63,169 nt of DNA from positions 1 to 63,169 of the forward strand of contig NZ_VUMS01000018.1 of assembly GCF_009696065.1 (NCBI RefSeq), given 5' to 3'. Below, piece after piece: positions 16,750 through 25,553 of the stretch; the stretch's first letter is position 1; each line of letters starts with the position of its first letter. Made by a program: the position numbers and the translations under genes. The DNA is from Oliverpabstia intestinalis. Its GTDB lineage: Bacteria > Bacillota > Clostridia > Lachnospirales > Lachnospiraceae. Below the pieces are notes generated by a model. The model did not search any database, had not been told where the DNA came from, and worked only from the letters and a program-made list of their open reading frames with translations.

Positions 16750-19700
16750 TTAAGCACCAGGAACCCATGCACCGGAACCATTTACATAATAAGAACCGAT
16801 CCAGGTGTTGGCTGCCATAGCGCCGGAGGCGGTCAGGTAGTACCAGGTACCGCCGAGATTGATCCATCCGGTTGCCATAGCACCGGAGCCAGTGAGGTAA
16901 TACCAGGTATTGCCAAGTTTCAGCCATCCGGTAACCATCCAGCCGGACTGATCAAAGTAATACCACTGACCGTTAATATATTCCCAGCCATTGGTAGTGT
17001 AGCTGCCGTCCTGATGACGATACCACCAGCGGGAACCGTTCTGGATCCAGCCGGCAGTGTATTTTACTTTGCCGGGAACCCATGCACCGGATGCGTTGAC
17101 ATAGTAGGAACCGATCCAGGTGTCAGCCGCCATAGCACCGTTAGAATACATATAATAGTAAGTATTATTTATGATATGCCAGCCGCCAGGGTACATGGCA
17201 CCATTTCCGCCAAAGTAGTACCAGCCATTGCCAAGATATGCCCAGCCGGTAAGCATGGCACCGGATGCGTCCATATAATACCAACTGCCTCCCAGGTGGA
17301 GCCAGCCGGTATGCATAGCACCATTCTCATCCAGATAATACCAGGTTTTTCCAAGCTTTAACCAATTGTTGCTGATCATATATCCACTGGCATTAAAATA
17401 GTACCAATGCCCATCGATACTTTCCCACTGACTGACAGGGTAAGTACCATCAGGACGCTGATACCAGTAACCATTGGTATCTTTTCTCCAGTTTTCGTTT
17501 TTGTAATATGGAATCCATACGCCATCAGCTCCGTAATATTTATTTCCAACCCAGGCAGATGTGACCATAGATCCGTCAGAATTGAAAGTATATTCGGAAC
17601 CATTGATGGTATGTGTACCGGTGTACATAGCACCATCTGCCCCAAGATAATACCAGATATTATTAAGCTGAATCCATCCTGTGACCATGGCACCGGTAGA
17701 AGGATCAAGATAGTAATAATAGCCGTTAATATAGATCCATCCGGTGGTCCTCTGACCGGAGGCATTCACATAATACCAGGCATTATTATCCTCAACGAAC
17801 TGATTAGTCAGCGGAGTTGAGGAATTTTGGAAATAATAATAATTGCCATAATTATCTTTTTTCCATCCACTGCAAACTGTTGGGAAACCATTCTCGTAAT
17901 AAACAGAGACTGTGGAACCGTCAATATTGCCAATCGCTACCAGACTTCTTCCGGATGGAATGTTGTTGTCAAGAGACGGATTCAGATGAATCACGAGAGC
18001 GGGCTGACTGCCTGCGTACCATCCGGTAGCATATAGTGGAGTACGTTTACCCATCGCAAGCAGTGTGTCACGGGTACCACATTCACCGTTTATGGTGGTA
18101 TTGGTTACATAGGTATAGGTTCCTGTCAGGATTGCCATGTCAGGCTGCAAACGACGAATATACCCATCTGTATTGGAACCGTAGGCGCCATGATGCCCAA
18201 GCTTTAACAGATTTACATGTTCCAGTTTCTCAGCAAGTTTAGTTTCTGTACCGTTATAGTTGTTAATATCTCCGGAAAGGAACGCTGTGGTTCCGGTCTG
18301 CGAAGTTACTTTTACACCAAGACTGTAGTAATTGGCATCTGGTTGAGGGCGTGGAACATCGTAATTCATAATTTCTATTTCGAGTTTATTTTTGTTGCCT
18401 AAATAGAAGATTGGTGTGGACACATATCCTGTTTCATTTTCATAAATACTGCGCTGTCCGGATGCTGCCTTTTCATCCTGATTTGCATTGGTCGGGTCAC
18501 TGTCAGTTCCGGCAACTACGCGGTCGCTGGATGGAATACTGGAAGTAACCAGATTGTCTGAGGTACCGGAGAGTGAAGAACTTACATCTTCATCCAGAAT
18601 ACCACTGTCCAGGGGGTGGATATTCAGAGATTCTGCTGATGTAGAGGCTGTTGTTTCAGCAGAAGCATCAGCGGGTGCACAACTGAAATCATAATCAGAA
18701 TCTCCAAGTTTAGAGAAAGAATAACCATCCGCTTCCGGTCTAACGGTATACGTATAAGCAGATTTGGTATCATCGTATTTGGGAATGGACTGGAACTCAT
18801 AGTCCCACTGGTTCTCAGAGACTTTGGTAACAGATCCATGTTCCGATGTGGTATCGGAAGTTAACGTTACAGACTGGTTATCTCCCCAGGACAGAGTAAC
18901 TGACATCGTATCCGGAGGGTTGATCGAGGCTGAATCATCATTCTGTGTGGAAGTTTCTGTGACCGGCGTTGCAGCTGTTGAAACAGTTGCAAGTGAAACT
19001 ACATCACTCTGCGTTTCCGTAGAAGCGGAAAGATCTTTTATGGTTTCAGAAGAAGTTTCCGTGACAGTATCGTTGTTTTGCACAGCTGGTTCTTCGGTAG
19101 CAGCCGGTGCATCTGGTTCTGACTCGGATTCAGAACCAGATGAAATATCAGATTCAGTAGTATCAGGCTCCTGCGCCGGGACATCAGAATCATCCTCCCC
19201 TTTAAGTTCGGTGTCTGCATCTGAATCGTTCGGGGTACTCTGTTCTGGTTTCTGAATTTCTTCGGGTTCTTCGGGGACTTCCGGCTCCTCCGGCACTGTC
19301 CAGACAATGCTTCCCTTTACTGTGACTGTCTCAGGATAGAGTGGTGCATCCGTATTAAAATACTGAATGAGTGTTGCCCCGGTCTCCTTGGCAGCGGCAA
19401 CAGCGCGATCATAGACATAGAGATTATCCCAATAATGTGTGGAATCAGTGATATCGCTGTCTGAATAAGGTTCCAGATAGACACGTTTTGGATGAAACGC
19501 ACGGATGATTTCATCTGCAGATCCGATATGATCGCTGTGAGGATGGGTTCCTATATAGAATTCAAAGTTATCTTCTGTAACACCCATACTTTTCAGATAG
19601 GAAATCACCTGATTTTCGAATCCCAGTCCTTTGGTAATGCCTGCACGTAAAGGATAGCGGGGATCACTGCCATCTGGATAATCATTGTCTTCACCGGAGT

Positions 19701-19905
19701 CGACCATACCGAATTTTCCATCACATTCGATGAGAATGGCATCAGTATTGTGATTTAAGGTAAGAAAATGAATCGTACCGTCTGTACTGTGAAAAGTAGT
19801 ATCTGCCTGAACCGTACTTATCCCAGAAGGCGATGCAAACACCAGACTGCCTGCCATACAAAGTGCCGAAACACCACACAGCAGGTGTTTTAATCTGTTT
19901 TTCAT
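16750..19905 (-). CDS. Secreted metallo-beta-lactamase-fold protein with wall-binding repeats
   Basis: A secreted protein of 1051 residues from ATG 19905. The signal sequence ends near VQA at 34. A metallo-beta-lactamase fold starts near 42, with VDSGE at 68-72 and the metal motif HPHSDH at 121-126. It is interrupted by a Glu/Pro/Ser/Thr-rich stretch (about 203-333), a Cna-B-like domain (about 334-411) and another linker to about 490. The fold then resumes with SGDI near 544 and LGHHGAYGS near 569. Residues 670-1051 are choline-binding-type wall repeats (GWxxxxxxWYYxxxxGAM units). The layout recalls pneumococcal Pce/CbpE, which trims phosphocholine from teichoic acid, although here the repeats and fold are separated by no other domain. 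The ribosome site AAAGGAG is unusually far (about 17 bases) from the ATG; a GTG at 19944 lies upstream. Confidence 0.85.
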   Translation of the reverse strand: MKNRLKHLLCGVSALCMAGSLVFASPSGISTVQADTTFHSTDGTIHFLTLNHNTDAILIECDGKFGMVDSGEDNDYPDGSDPRYPLRAGITKGLGFENQVISYLKSMGVTEDNFEFYIGTHPHSDHIGSADEIIRAFHPKRVYLEPYSDSDITDSTHYWDNLYVYDRAVAAAKETGATLIQYFNTDAPLYPETVTVKGSIVWTVPEEPEVPEEPEEIQKPEQSTPNDSDADTELKGEDDSDVPAQEPDTTESDISSGSESESEPDAPAATEEPAVQNNDTVTETSSETIKDLSASTETQSDVVSLATVSTAATPVTETSTQNDDSASINPPDTMSVTLSWGDNQSVTLTSDTTSEHGSVTKVSENQWDYEFQSIPKYDDTKSAYTYTVRPEADGYSFSKLGDSDYDFSCAPADASAETTASTSAESLNIHPLDSGILDEDVSSSLSGTSDNLVTSSIPSSDRVVAGTDSDPTNANQDEKAASGQRSIYENETGYVSTPIFYLGNKNKLEIEIMNYDVPRPQPDANYYSLGVKVTSQTGTTAFLSGDINNYNGTETKLAEKLEHVNLLKLGHHGAYGSNTDGYIRRLQPDMAILTGTYTYVTNTTINGECGTRDTLLAMGKRTPLYATGWYAGSQPALVIHLNPSLDNNIPSGRSLVAIGNIDGSTVSVYYENGFPTVCSGWKKDNYGNYYYFQNSSTPLTNQFVEDNNAWYYVNASGQRTTGWIYINGYYYYLDPSTGAMVTGWIQLNNIWYYLGADGAMYTGTHTINGSEYTFNSDGSMVTSAWVGNKYYGADGVWIPYYKNENWRKDTNGYWYQRPDGTYPVSQWESIDGHWYYFNASGYMISNNWLKLGKTWYYLDENGAMHTGWLHLGGSWYYMDASGAMLTGWAYLGNGWYYFGGNGAMYPGGWHIINNTYYYMYSNGAMAADTWIGSYYVNASGAWVPGKVKYTAGWIQNGSRWWYRHQDGSYTTNGWEYINGQWYYFDQSGWMVTGWLKLGNTWYYLTGSGAMATGWINLGGTWYYLTASGAMAANTWIGSYYVNGSGAWVPGA

Positions 19906-19995
19906 AATAGTTTGTGAAACAACTCCTTTCCTAAAAAATAACACGCAGCAGAAAGAAAAAAATAAATAGGCAACGCGTTACATATAATCACGTTC

Positions 19996-20023
19996 ATTAT
20001 AACAGTTATAATAGAAAAATCAA
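19996..20023 (-). promoter_or_regulatory. Promoter of the wall-binding protein gene
   Basis: On the minus strand TTGATT and TATAAT are separated by 16 bases, giving a leader of roughly 85 bases. Confidence 0.5.
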
Positions 20024-20053
20024 GGAACGATAGAAAAACGTAAGAATGAAAAC

Positions 20054-20082
20054 TTGTATAAAATAAGAATAAATGATATGAT
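20054..20082 (+). promoter_or_regulatory. Possible promoter of the DUF2142 gene
   Basis: TTGTAT and TATGAT are separated by 17 bases, just upstream of the gene starting at 20120. Confidence 0.45.
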
Positions 20083-20119
20083 GAAAAGCACGAAAAGAAG
20101 TAATAAGAGGAAGGAAAAA

Positions 20120-22078
20120 ATGAACAAAAAAGAATATAAAAAATGGTTGGGTCTGCTGTGTGCAATGATCGGACTCTGTGTAATCCTTTTGAGCGTTTAT
20201 TACTGGAGAATCCGGGAAACAGCAAACAGCCAACACTCCTATCTGCAGATTGAAGCATCAGAAGAGCAATTTCAGGACAAAACAGGATACATAGAGGTCC
20301 GTGAAATGGAACAACAGTTTATTGTAGATGAAAATGAACTGACAGAGTTTAATGTAATGTTTCGAAAACTTGAACAGCAGGCAGAGGAGCCTGTGCAGGT
20401 GGAACTTCTGAAAGCGACGGACAGAGAGCGGATCCAGAAATGGGAAATTGACGGAAATACGGTAGGGGATTACAGCTATCAGACTTTTCATCTGAGTGTT
20501 CCGCTGAAAAAAATCATGGGAGAAAAATACATTATTCACGTAATAATTCCGGAAAATTCGGCTATTGTTCCGGCGGTGACGAATTATGAGGCTTATGGAG
20601 AACATGTAAAAACCGACGGGAATGACGAGACAGGGTGTATGGTTTTTAACTTACAGGCAACAAATGCATTTTTAAAGAATATATATGCATGTCTGGGCGT
20701 AATTCTGTGTCTTTCGCTTGTCGCATTTGGGTTTCTGATCATGCGAAAAGAAAAGAGAGTGGAGTGGTATTTTCTTGTTCTGGGACTCTTTATGGGAAGT
20801 ATGTATATTGTACTTTTTCCACCCAATACGGCACCGGATGAGCACAGTCATATAGCAACAGCATATTATGATGCGAATAAGATACTGTTTCGAAATGGCG
20901 TGGACGAAGAAGGATATGTTCTGGTGCGAAAGACTGATGCACAGATTCAGGATAAAATGGCGATTTCGCTGGCAGATGCTTCCTATTATTATAATCAGCT
21001 TCTTCAAAAAGGGGGACAGGAACCAGCTGCATTGAATCGAGGACCATTGGCTGCACCATTTGCCGCGCATCTGCCGCAGGCTGTCGGAATTGCAATCGGC
21101 TGGCTTTTCCATACAAATGGTATGATTACATTGTATCTGGGAAAAATCACAGCATTGTTGTTTTATCTACTATGTGTTTTCTGGGCAGTTCGTTTTATGC
21201 CATGGGGAAAGATGGTAATGGCGGTGATTGCGCTCTTTCCGATGAGTCTGGAGATTGCAGCGTCGTATTCTTATGACTGTACGGTAAACGCACTCAGTTT
21301 TCTTTTCATCGGTTATACAATGTACCTGATTTATGAGAAGGAGAAGGTGACGTGGAAAGATTATGCATTTCTGACTGTTGTCGGAATGTGGATGGCACCG
21401 TGTAAACTGGTTTATATCTTTGTATGTGGAATCATCTTCCTGATACCATCGTCCAAATCAAATAATCCGCGCGGTGTGCTTACGGGAAAAATAGGGATTA
21501 TAGTTGCGATTGGAATGGTTACAATGCTTCTGAGAGGGGCAGTTGTAGCAAACCTGACGTCTGCTCCGGGAACAGGATATTCGGATATTGAAAGAGGATG
21601 GACTCTTGTCCAGATTCTGGAAGATCCGGTAAACAGTATGGGTGTACTGTTTAATACGTATTTTGAACAGGCAGAGTATTATCTGGGAACAATTATAGGA
21701 CAGTCGTTGGGATGGCTTCAGGTGAAAGTTTCCTGGATAAATATTACAGGATTTCTGTTGTGTATGGTATTTGCTTTATTTACAGATAAAAAGGCGGATT
21801 ACATGACGAATAAACAGAAAGTACTGGTTGGCATGCTGTCATTGATTATGATTGGCGGAATAGTGCTGAGTATGTGGCTTGATTTTACACCGCCTCAATG
21901 GAAAAACGTAGCGGGAGTTCAGGGACGATATTTTTTGCCATTTTTGCCAATGTTGGTACTGATGTTAAAGGGAAAACAGACACTTCGAGTGGAAAGATAC
22001 AGCAAAAGAATCATGATTTCCATGTATATTCTGGAAATCCTTACAGTTTTTGATGTATGGAAAGCAATGATTGTGTAA
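20120..22078 (+). CDS. DUF2142 family polytopic membrane protein (GT-C-like)
   Basis: A 652-residue membrane protein. One helix near 10-30 is followed by an extracytoplasmic region of about 150 residues, then ten or so helices. The loop after the third hydrophobic segment carries PPNTAPDEHSH, the acidic/His signature of DUF2142, a family related to GT-C glycosyltransferases that use polyprenyl-phosphate sugars outside the membrane. I chose ATG 20120 because AGGAAGG lies at 20108-20114; the frame extends 22 codons upstream without a ribosome site. It is likely a side-chain glycosyltransferase for a surface polymer. Substrates are unknown. Confidence 0.82.
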   Translation: MNKKEYKKWLGLLCAMIGLCVILLSVYYWRIRETANSQHSYLQIEASEEQFQDKTGYIEVREMEQQFIVDENELTEFNVMFRKLEQQAEEPVQVELLKATDRERIQKWEIDGNTVGDYSYQTFHLSVPLKKIMGEKYIIHVIIPENSAIVPAVTNYEAYGEHVKTDGNDETGCMVFNLQATNAFLKNIYACLGVILCLSLVAFGFLIMRKEKRVEWYFLVLGLFMGSMYIVLFPPNTAPDEHSHIATAYYDANKILFRNGVDEEGYVLVRKTDAQIQDKMAISLADASYYYNQLLQKGGQEPAALNRGPLAAPFAAHLPQAVGIAIGWLFHTNGMITLYLGKITALLFYLLCVFWAVRFMPWGKMVMAVIALFPMSLEIAASYSYDCTVNALSFLFIGYTMYLIYEKEKVTWKDYAFLTVVGMWMAPCKLVYIFVCGIIFLIPSSKSNNPRGVLTGKIGIIVAIGMVTMLLRGAVVANLTSAPGTGYSDIERGWTLVQILEDPVNSMGVLFNTYFEQAEYYLGTIIGQSLGWLQVKVSWINITGFLLCMVFALFTDKKADYMTNKQKVLVGMLSLIMIGGIVLSMWLDFTPPQWKNVAGVQGRYFLPFLPMLVLMLKGKQTLRVERYSKRIMISMYILEILTVFDVWKAMIV

Positions 22079-22107
22079 ATCTGTCTGTCAGGAAAAAATC
22101 GTTGGAG

Positions 22108-22136
22108 TTGAAGAATAAGAACGATGATGGTATAAT
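22108..22136 (+). promoter_or_regulatory. Promoter of the rmlC-wzm-wzt operon
   Basis: TTGAAG and TATAAT are separated by 17 bases, followed by a leader of about 145 bases before rmlC. Confidence 0.75.
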
Positions 22137-22156
22137 AAAACATCATGGAAATCAAA

Positions 22157-22227
22157 ATTGATTCACTGGATCAATTATTGATATGCAATGCAATAAAAAC
22201 AGCAGTATCCTTTATCAGGGTACTGCT
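22157..22227 (+). promoter_or_regulatory. Structured 5' leader of the rmlC operon
   Basis: Two hairpins lie in the leader: ATTGAT/ATCAAT (22157-22175) and a 10-bp stem AGCAGTATCC/GGGTACTGCT (22201-22227). The second is followed by a weak T-rich stretch and could be an attenuator. No known riboswitch class is recognised. Confidence 0.45.
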
Positions 22228-22286
22228 CGTTTGTGTTAAAAACCTGCTTGCAGGAGAGAATATTTTATTAAAGAGAGGATAAAAAA

Positions 22287-22850
22287 ATGGGAAAAATTAC
22301 AGTAGAAACATGTGAAATTGAAGGACTGAAAGTAATCACACCGACAGTGTTTGGCGATGAACGTGGATATTTTATGGAAACATATAATTATAATGATTAT
22401 AAAGCAGCAGGCATCGATATGGAATTCGTACAGGATAACCAGTCAAGCTCCAAAAAAGGAGTTTTAAGAGGACTGCATTTTCAGATTAATTATCCCCAGG
22501 ACAAACTGGTGCGGGTAGTTAGTGGGGAGGTCTTTGATGTGGCAGTGGATCTGCGCCCGGGTTCTGAAACATATGGAAAATGGTTTGGTGTTGTGCTGTC
22601 TGCAGAGAATAAAAAACAGTTCTTTATTCCAAAGAATTTTGCGCATGGATTTATCGTACTGTCCGAGTCCGCAGAATTTGCGTATAAATGTACCGATTTT
22701 TATCACCCAAACGATGAAGGCGGACTGAAATGGGATGACCCGGAGATTGGCGTAGAATGGCCGATGCCGGAAGGAATGACAAAAGAAGAACTGACCATCT
22801 CTGACAAGGATCAGAAGTGGGGAAGCTTTGCGGAGTACAAAAATCGATAA
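22287..22850 (+). CDS. rfbC: dTDP-4-dehydrorhamnose 3,5-epimerase
   Basis: A 187-residue cupin epimerase that acts in dTDP-L-rhamnose synthesis, converting dTDP-4-keto-6-deoxyglucose to its 3,5-epimer. It has the usual length and the conserved RGLHFQ at 61-66 with catalytic His64, and FAHGF at 118-122. The other rhamnose genes (rfbA, rfbB, rfbD) are not in this window. It is the first gene after the TTGAAG/TATAAT promoter and is 12 bases from the exporter permease, which suggests that the exported glycan contains rhamnose. Confidence 0.93.
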   Translation: MGKITVETCEIEGLKVITPTVFGDERGYFMETYNYNDYKAAGIDMEFVQDNQSSSKKGVLRGLHFQINYPQDKLVRVVSGEVFDVAVDLRPGSETYGKWFGVVLSAENKKQFFIPKNFAHGFIVLSESAEFAYKCTDFYHPNDEGGLKWDDPEIGVEWPMPEGMTKEELTISDKDQKWGSFAEYKNR

Positions 22851-22862
22851 GAGGGAAATGAA

Positions 22863-24245
22863 ATGGGAAGAAAGAAAAAGATTTTGGCCGGTATCTGCGT
22901 GTTGTGTTTACTGGTTTTAAATGTGCTGATCGTATGTCACAGAGGAAGTGTAGGCGGTAATTATGAGCTTCATCTTACGATGAACAGCGATAAGGAACAG
23001 GAGATTCAGGTCTATTACAGTGCGGCCGGAGAACTTTCAGAAAAATCAAGTCAGGTCAAGACGTATGATCAGGTTGGAGAAAGTCAGGAACTGGTTTTTT
23101 CTGTTCCATTTCAGTTTAATATGGTGCGTCTGGATCTGGGCACGCAGCCGGGAACGTTCACGATTGAAAATGTTTATCTTGGATGTAAAGATACGAAAAC
23201 AGAGATTCCGGAGATGACGAATCCAAAGCTGATCGAAGGTCAGCAACTGGAGAGCCTGGAAGCTAATGACGGAACATTAAAAATCTGGACGAATGGAACA
23301 GATCCTTATGTGTGGCTGCATCTGGATAAAGAAAAACTGTATCCGGTTCTCGAGAAAGATTATACACAGAAATTGTGGATCAAAAATATTCTGATGCTGT
23401 TACTGATTGACGGTGGAGCAGTGGTTGCGTTTGTTTTCCGGAAGAAAGTACTGACACTCCCAATCGAGCTTTTACAGAACAGAAAACTGATTATGAATCT
23501 GGCAAAGAATGACTTCAAAACGAAGTATGCAGGGTCATATCTTGGAATCGTATGGGCGTTTGTACAGCCAATCGTTACGATTCTGGTATATTGGTTTGTC
23601 TTTTCTGTCGGTCTGAAAGCAGGAAATGTATCGGATTATCCATTTGTTCTATATTTGGTATCTGGTATTGTACCATGGTTCTTTTTCCAGGATGCATTGA
23701 ATGGTGGAACCAATGCACTGATGGAATACAACTACCTGGTTAAAAAAGTAGTGTTTAAAATCAGTGTACTGCCGATCGTAAAGATGATTTCCGCTTTATT
23801 TGTACATGCCTTTTTCGTTGCGTTTTCACTGGTTTTATGCAGCCTGTATGGCTATACGCCGTCGCTGGCAACATTGCAGATCTTTTATTATTCGCTCTGC
23901 ACATTTATGTTTACACTGGGGCTGGTATATGCGACCAGTGCGATCGTTGTATTCTTCCGGGATCTGACACAGATCATCAGTATTTTCTTACAGGTAGGTA
24001 TCTGGCTGACACCAATCATGTGGGATGTCAACATGCTGGCAAATTATCCATGGCTGATCAAATTGTTCAAATTGAATCCGATGTACTATATTGTCACCGG
24101 ATACCGTGATTCCATGCTGGGTCACGTATGGTTCTGGAATCACTGGGGATGGACCGTATACTTCTGGATCGTAACAGTAGTATTGTTTGCACTTGGTTCC
24201 TGGATCTTTAAGAGACTGAAACCACATTTTGCAGATGTACTTTAA
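22863..24245 (+). CDS. Wzm-like polysaccharide ABC permease with extra N-terminal domain
   Basis: A 460-residue protein, about 200 residues longer than usual Wzm/TagG permeases. Residues 5-25 are a membrane helix, 30-170 an apparently extracytoplasmic strand-rich domain (YELHLTMNSDKEQEIQVYYSA, VRLDLGTQPGTFTIENVYLG), and 173-193 a second helix. From about 200 the typical ABC-2 permease begins, with LAKNDFKTKYAGSYLGIVWAFVQP. The N-terminal domain looks like the strand-rich modules found in some surface glycosyltransferases, and may contact the glycan as it leaves. It is directly followed by the ATPase gene. Confidence 0.88.
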   Translation: MGRKKKILAGICVLCLLVLNVLIVCHRGSVGGNYELHLTMNSDKEQEIQVYYSAAGELSEKSSQVKTYDQVGESQELVFSVPFQFNMVRLDLGTQPGTFTIENVYLGCKDTKTEIPEMTNPKLIEGQQLESLEANDGTLKIWTNGTDPYVWLHLDKEKLYPVLEKDYTQKLWIKNILMLLLIDGGAVVAFVFRKKVLTLPIELLQNRKLIMNLAKNDFKTKYAGSYLGIVWAFVQPIVTILVYWFVFSVGLKAGNVSDYPFVLYLVSGIVPWFFFQDALNGGTNALMEYNYLVKKVVFKISVLPIVKMISALFVHAFFVAFSLVLCSLYGYTPSLATLQIFYYSLCTFMFTLGLVYATSAIVVFFRDLTQIISIFLQVGIWLTPIMWDVNMLANYPWLIKLFKLNPMYYIVTGYRDSMLGHVWFWNHWGWTVYFWIVTVVLFALGSWIFKRLKPHFADVL

Positions 24246-24269
24246 GAGAAATCAAAGAGAGGTTTACAG

Positions 24270-25538
24270 ATGTCAGAGATTGCAATTTCAGTGAATAACA
24301 TCAGTAAGATGTATAAACTGTACGAGAAACCGATGGATCGGTTAAAAGAATCCCTCGGATTGACAAGAAAAAAAGGATATAAAGAACATTATGCTTTGAA
24401 CAACGTAAGTTTTCAGGTAAAAAAGGGGGAGACCGTGGGAATTATCGGAACGAATGGTTCCGGTAAATCCACGATTTTGAAAATTATCACCGGCGTACTG
24501 AATCCCACACAGGGAGAAGTGGTGGTGGATGGAAGAATCTCCGCATTGCTGGAACTGGGAGCCGGATTCAACGGAGAGTATTCCGGTATTGAAAACGTGT
24601 ATCTGAACGGTCAGATGATCGGATTCAGCAAAGAAGAGATTGATGCAAAACTGCAGGATATCCTGGATTTTGCAGATATCGGAGATTTTATACACCAACC
24701 GGTAAAAACGTATTCCAGTGGTATGTTTGTGCGATTGGCTTTTGCGGTAGCTATTAATATCGAACCGGAAATTCTGATCGTAGATGAAGCACTTTCCGTA
24801 GGAGATGTCTTTTTTCAGGCGAAATGTTACCGGAAGTTTGAAGAATTTAAAGAGATGGGAAAAACCATTCTTTTTGTAAGTCATGACCTGAGCAGCATCG
24901 GGAAATATTGTGACCGGGTTGTTCTGTTAAACAAAGGAGAAAAACTGGCAGAAGGCGATGCGAAAGAGATGGTCAATCTGTATCGTCGTGTTCTGGTGAA
25001 CCAGTATGATGAACCAGGGGAGCAGAACACTACGCAGGAAGAAACGCCAGAGGTACAAGAAGAAAAGAGTACGAAAGATCAGTTAAATCTGAATCCAAAA
25101 GTACTGGAATATGGAAGTAAATTAGCAGAAATTCAGGACTTTGCAATTCGTGATAAGTCCGGAATGGTTACGAATGTGATTGAAAAGGGAGAAGAATTTT
25201 CCGTGGATATGAAGATTCATTTTCATGAAACGATCCAGGAACCGATTTTTGCTTTCACGATCAAAGATCTGAAAGGAACGGAGATCACCGGAACCAATAC
25301 GATGTATGAGAATACACCGGTAGGTACACAGAAGGCGGGAGAAACCAGACGGATCACCTTTACACAGAAGATGCCGTTAGAGGCCGGAGAATATATGCTG
25401 TGTCTGGGATGTACCGGTTACCGGGATGGTGATTTTACCGTGTTCCACCGGTTGTATGATGTATGTAATCTGACAGTCATTACGGATAAGAAAGCTGTCG
25501 GATATTTTGATCTGTTCTCAAAGGTCACGTTAAAGTAA
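24270..25538 (+). CDS. Wzt-like ABC ATPase with C-terminal glycan-recognition domain
   Basis: A 422-residue ATPase. Residues 1-245 hold the nucleotide-binding domain with Walker A GTNGSGKST at 60-68, signature KTYSSGMFVRLAFAV and VDEALSVGD. After an acidic linker (about 248-272), residues 275-422 form a strand-rich domain in the position of the Wzt C-terminal domain that in E. coli O8/O9a binds the modified non-reducing end of the finished O-polysaccharide. The TagH-like ATPase at 9475 lacks this part. GAGAGG precedes the ATG. Together with the methyltransferase-containing protein encoded next, it suggests export gated by a terminal modification. Confidence 0.9.
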   Translation: MSEIAISVNNISKMYKLYEKPMDRLKESLGLTRKKGYKEHYALNNVSFQVKKGETVGIIGTNGSGKSTILKIITGVLNPTQGEVVVDGRISALLELGAGFNGEYSGIENVYLNGQMIGFSKEEIDAKLQDILDFADIGDFIHQPVKTYSSGMFVRLAFAVAINIEPEILIVDEALSVGDVFFQAKCYRKFEEFKEMGKTILFVSHDLSSIGKYCDRVVLLNKGEKLAEGDAKEMVNLYRRVLVNQYDEPGEQNTTQEETPEVQEEKSTKDQLNLNPKVLEYGSKLAEIQDFAIRDKSGMVTNVIEKGEEFSVDMKIHFHETIQEPIFAFTIKDLKGTEITGTNTMYENTPVGTQKAGETRRITFTQKMPLEAGEYMLCLGCTGYRDGDFTVFHRLYDVCNLTVITDKKAVGYFDLFSKVTLK

Positions 25539-25553
25539 CTGAGGAGGAAAAGA

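Noticed and set aside
16717-17361. A 214-codon plus-strand frame with repeated segments
   Set aside because: Its repeats are the shadow of the wall-binding repeats encoded on the minus strand.
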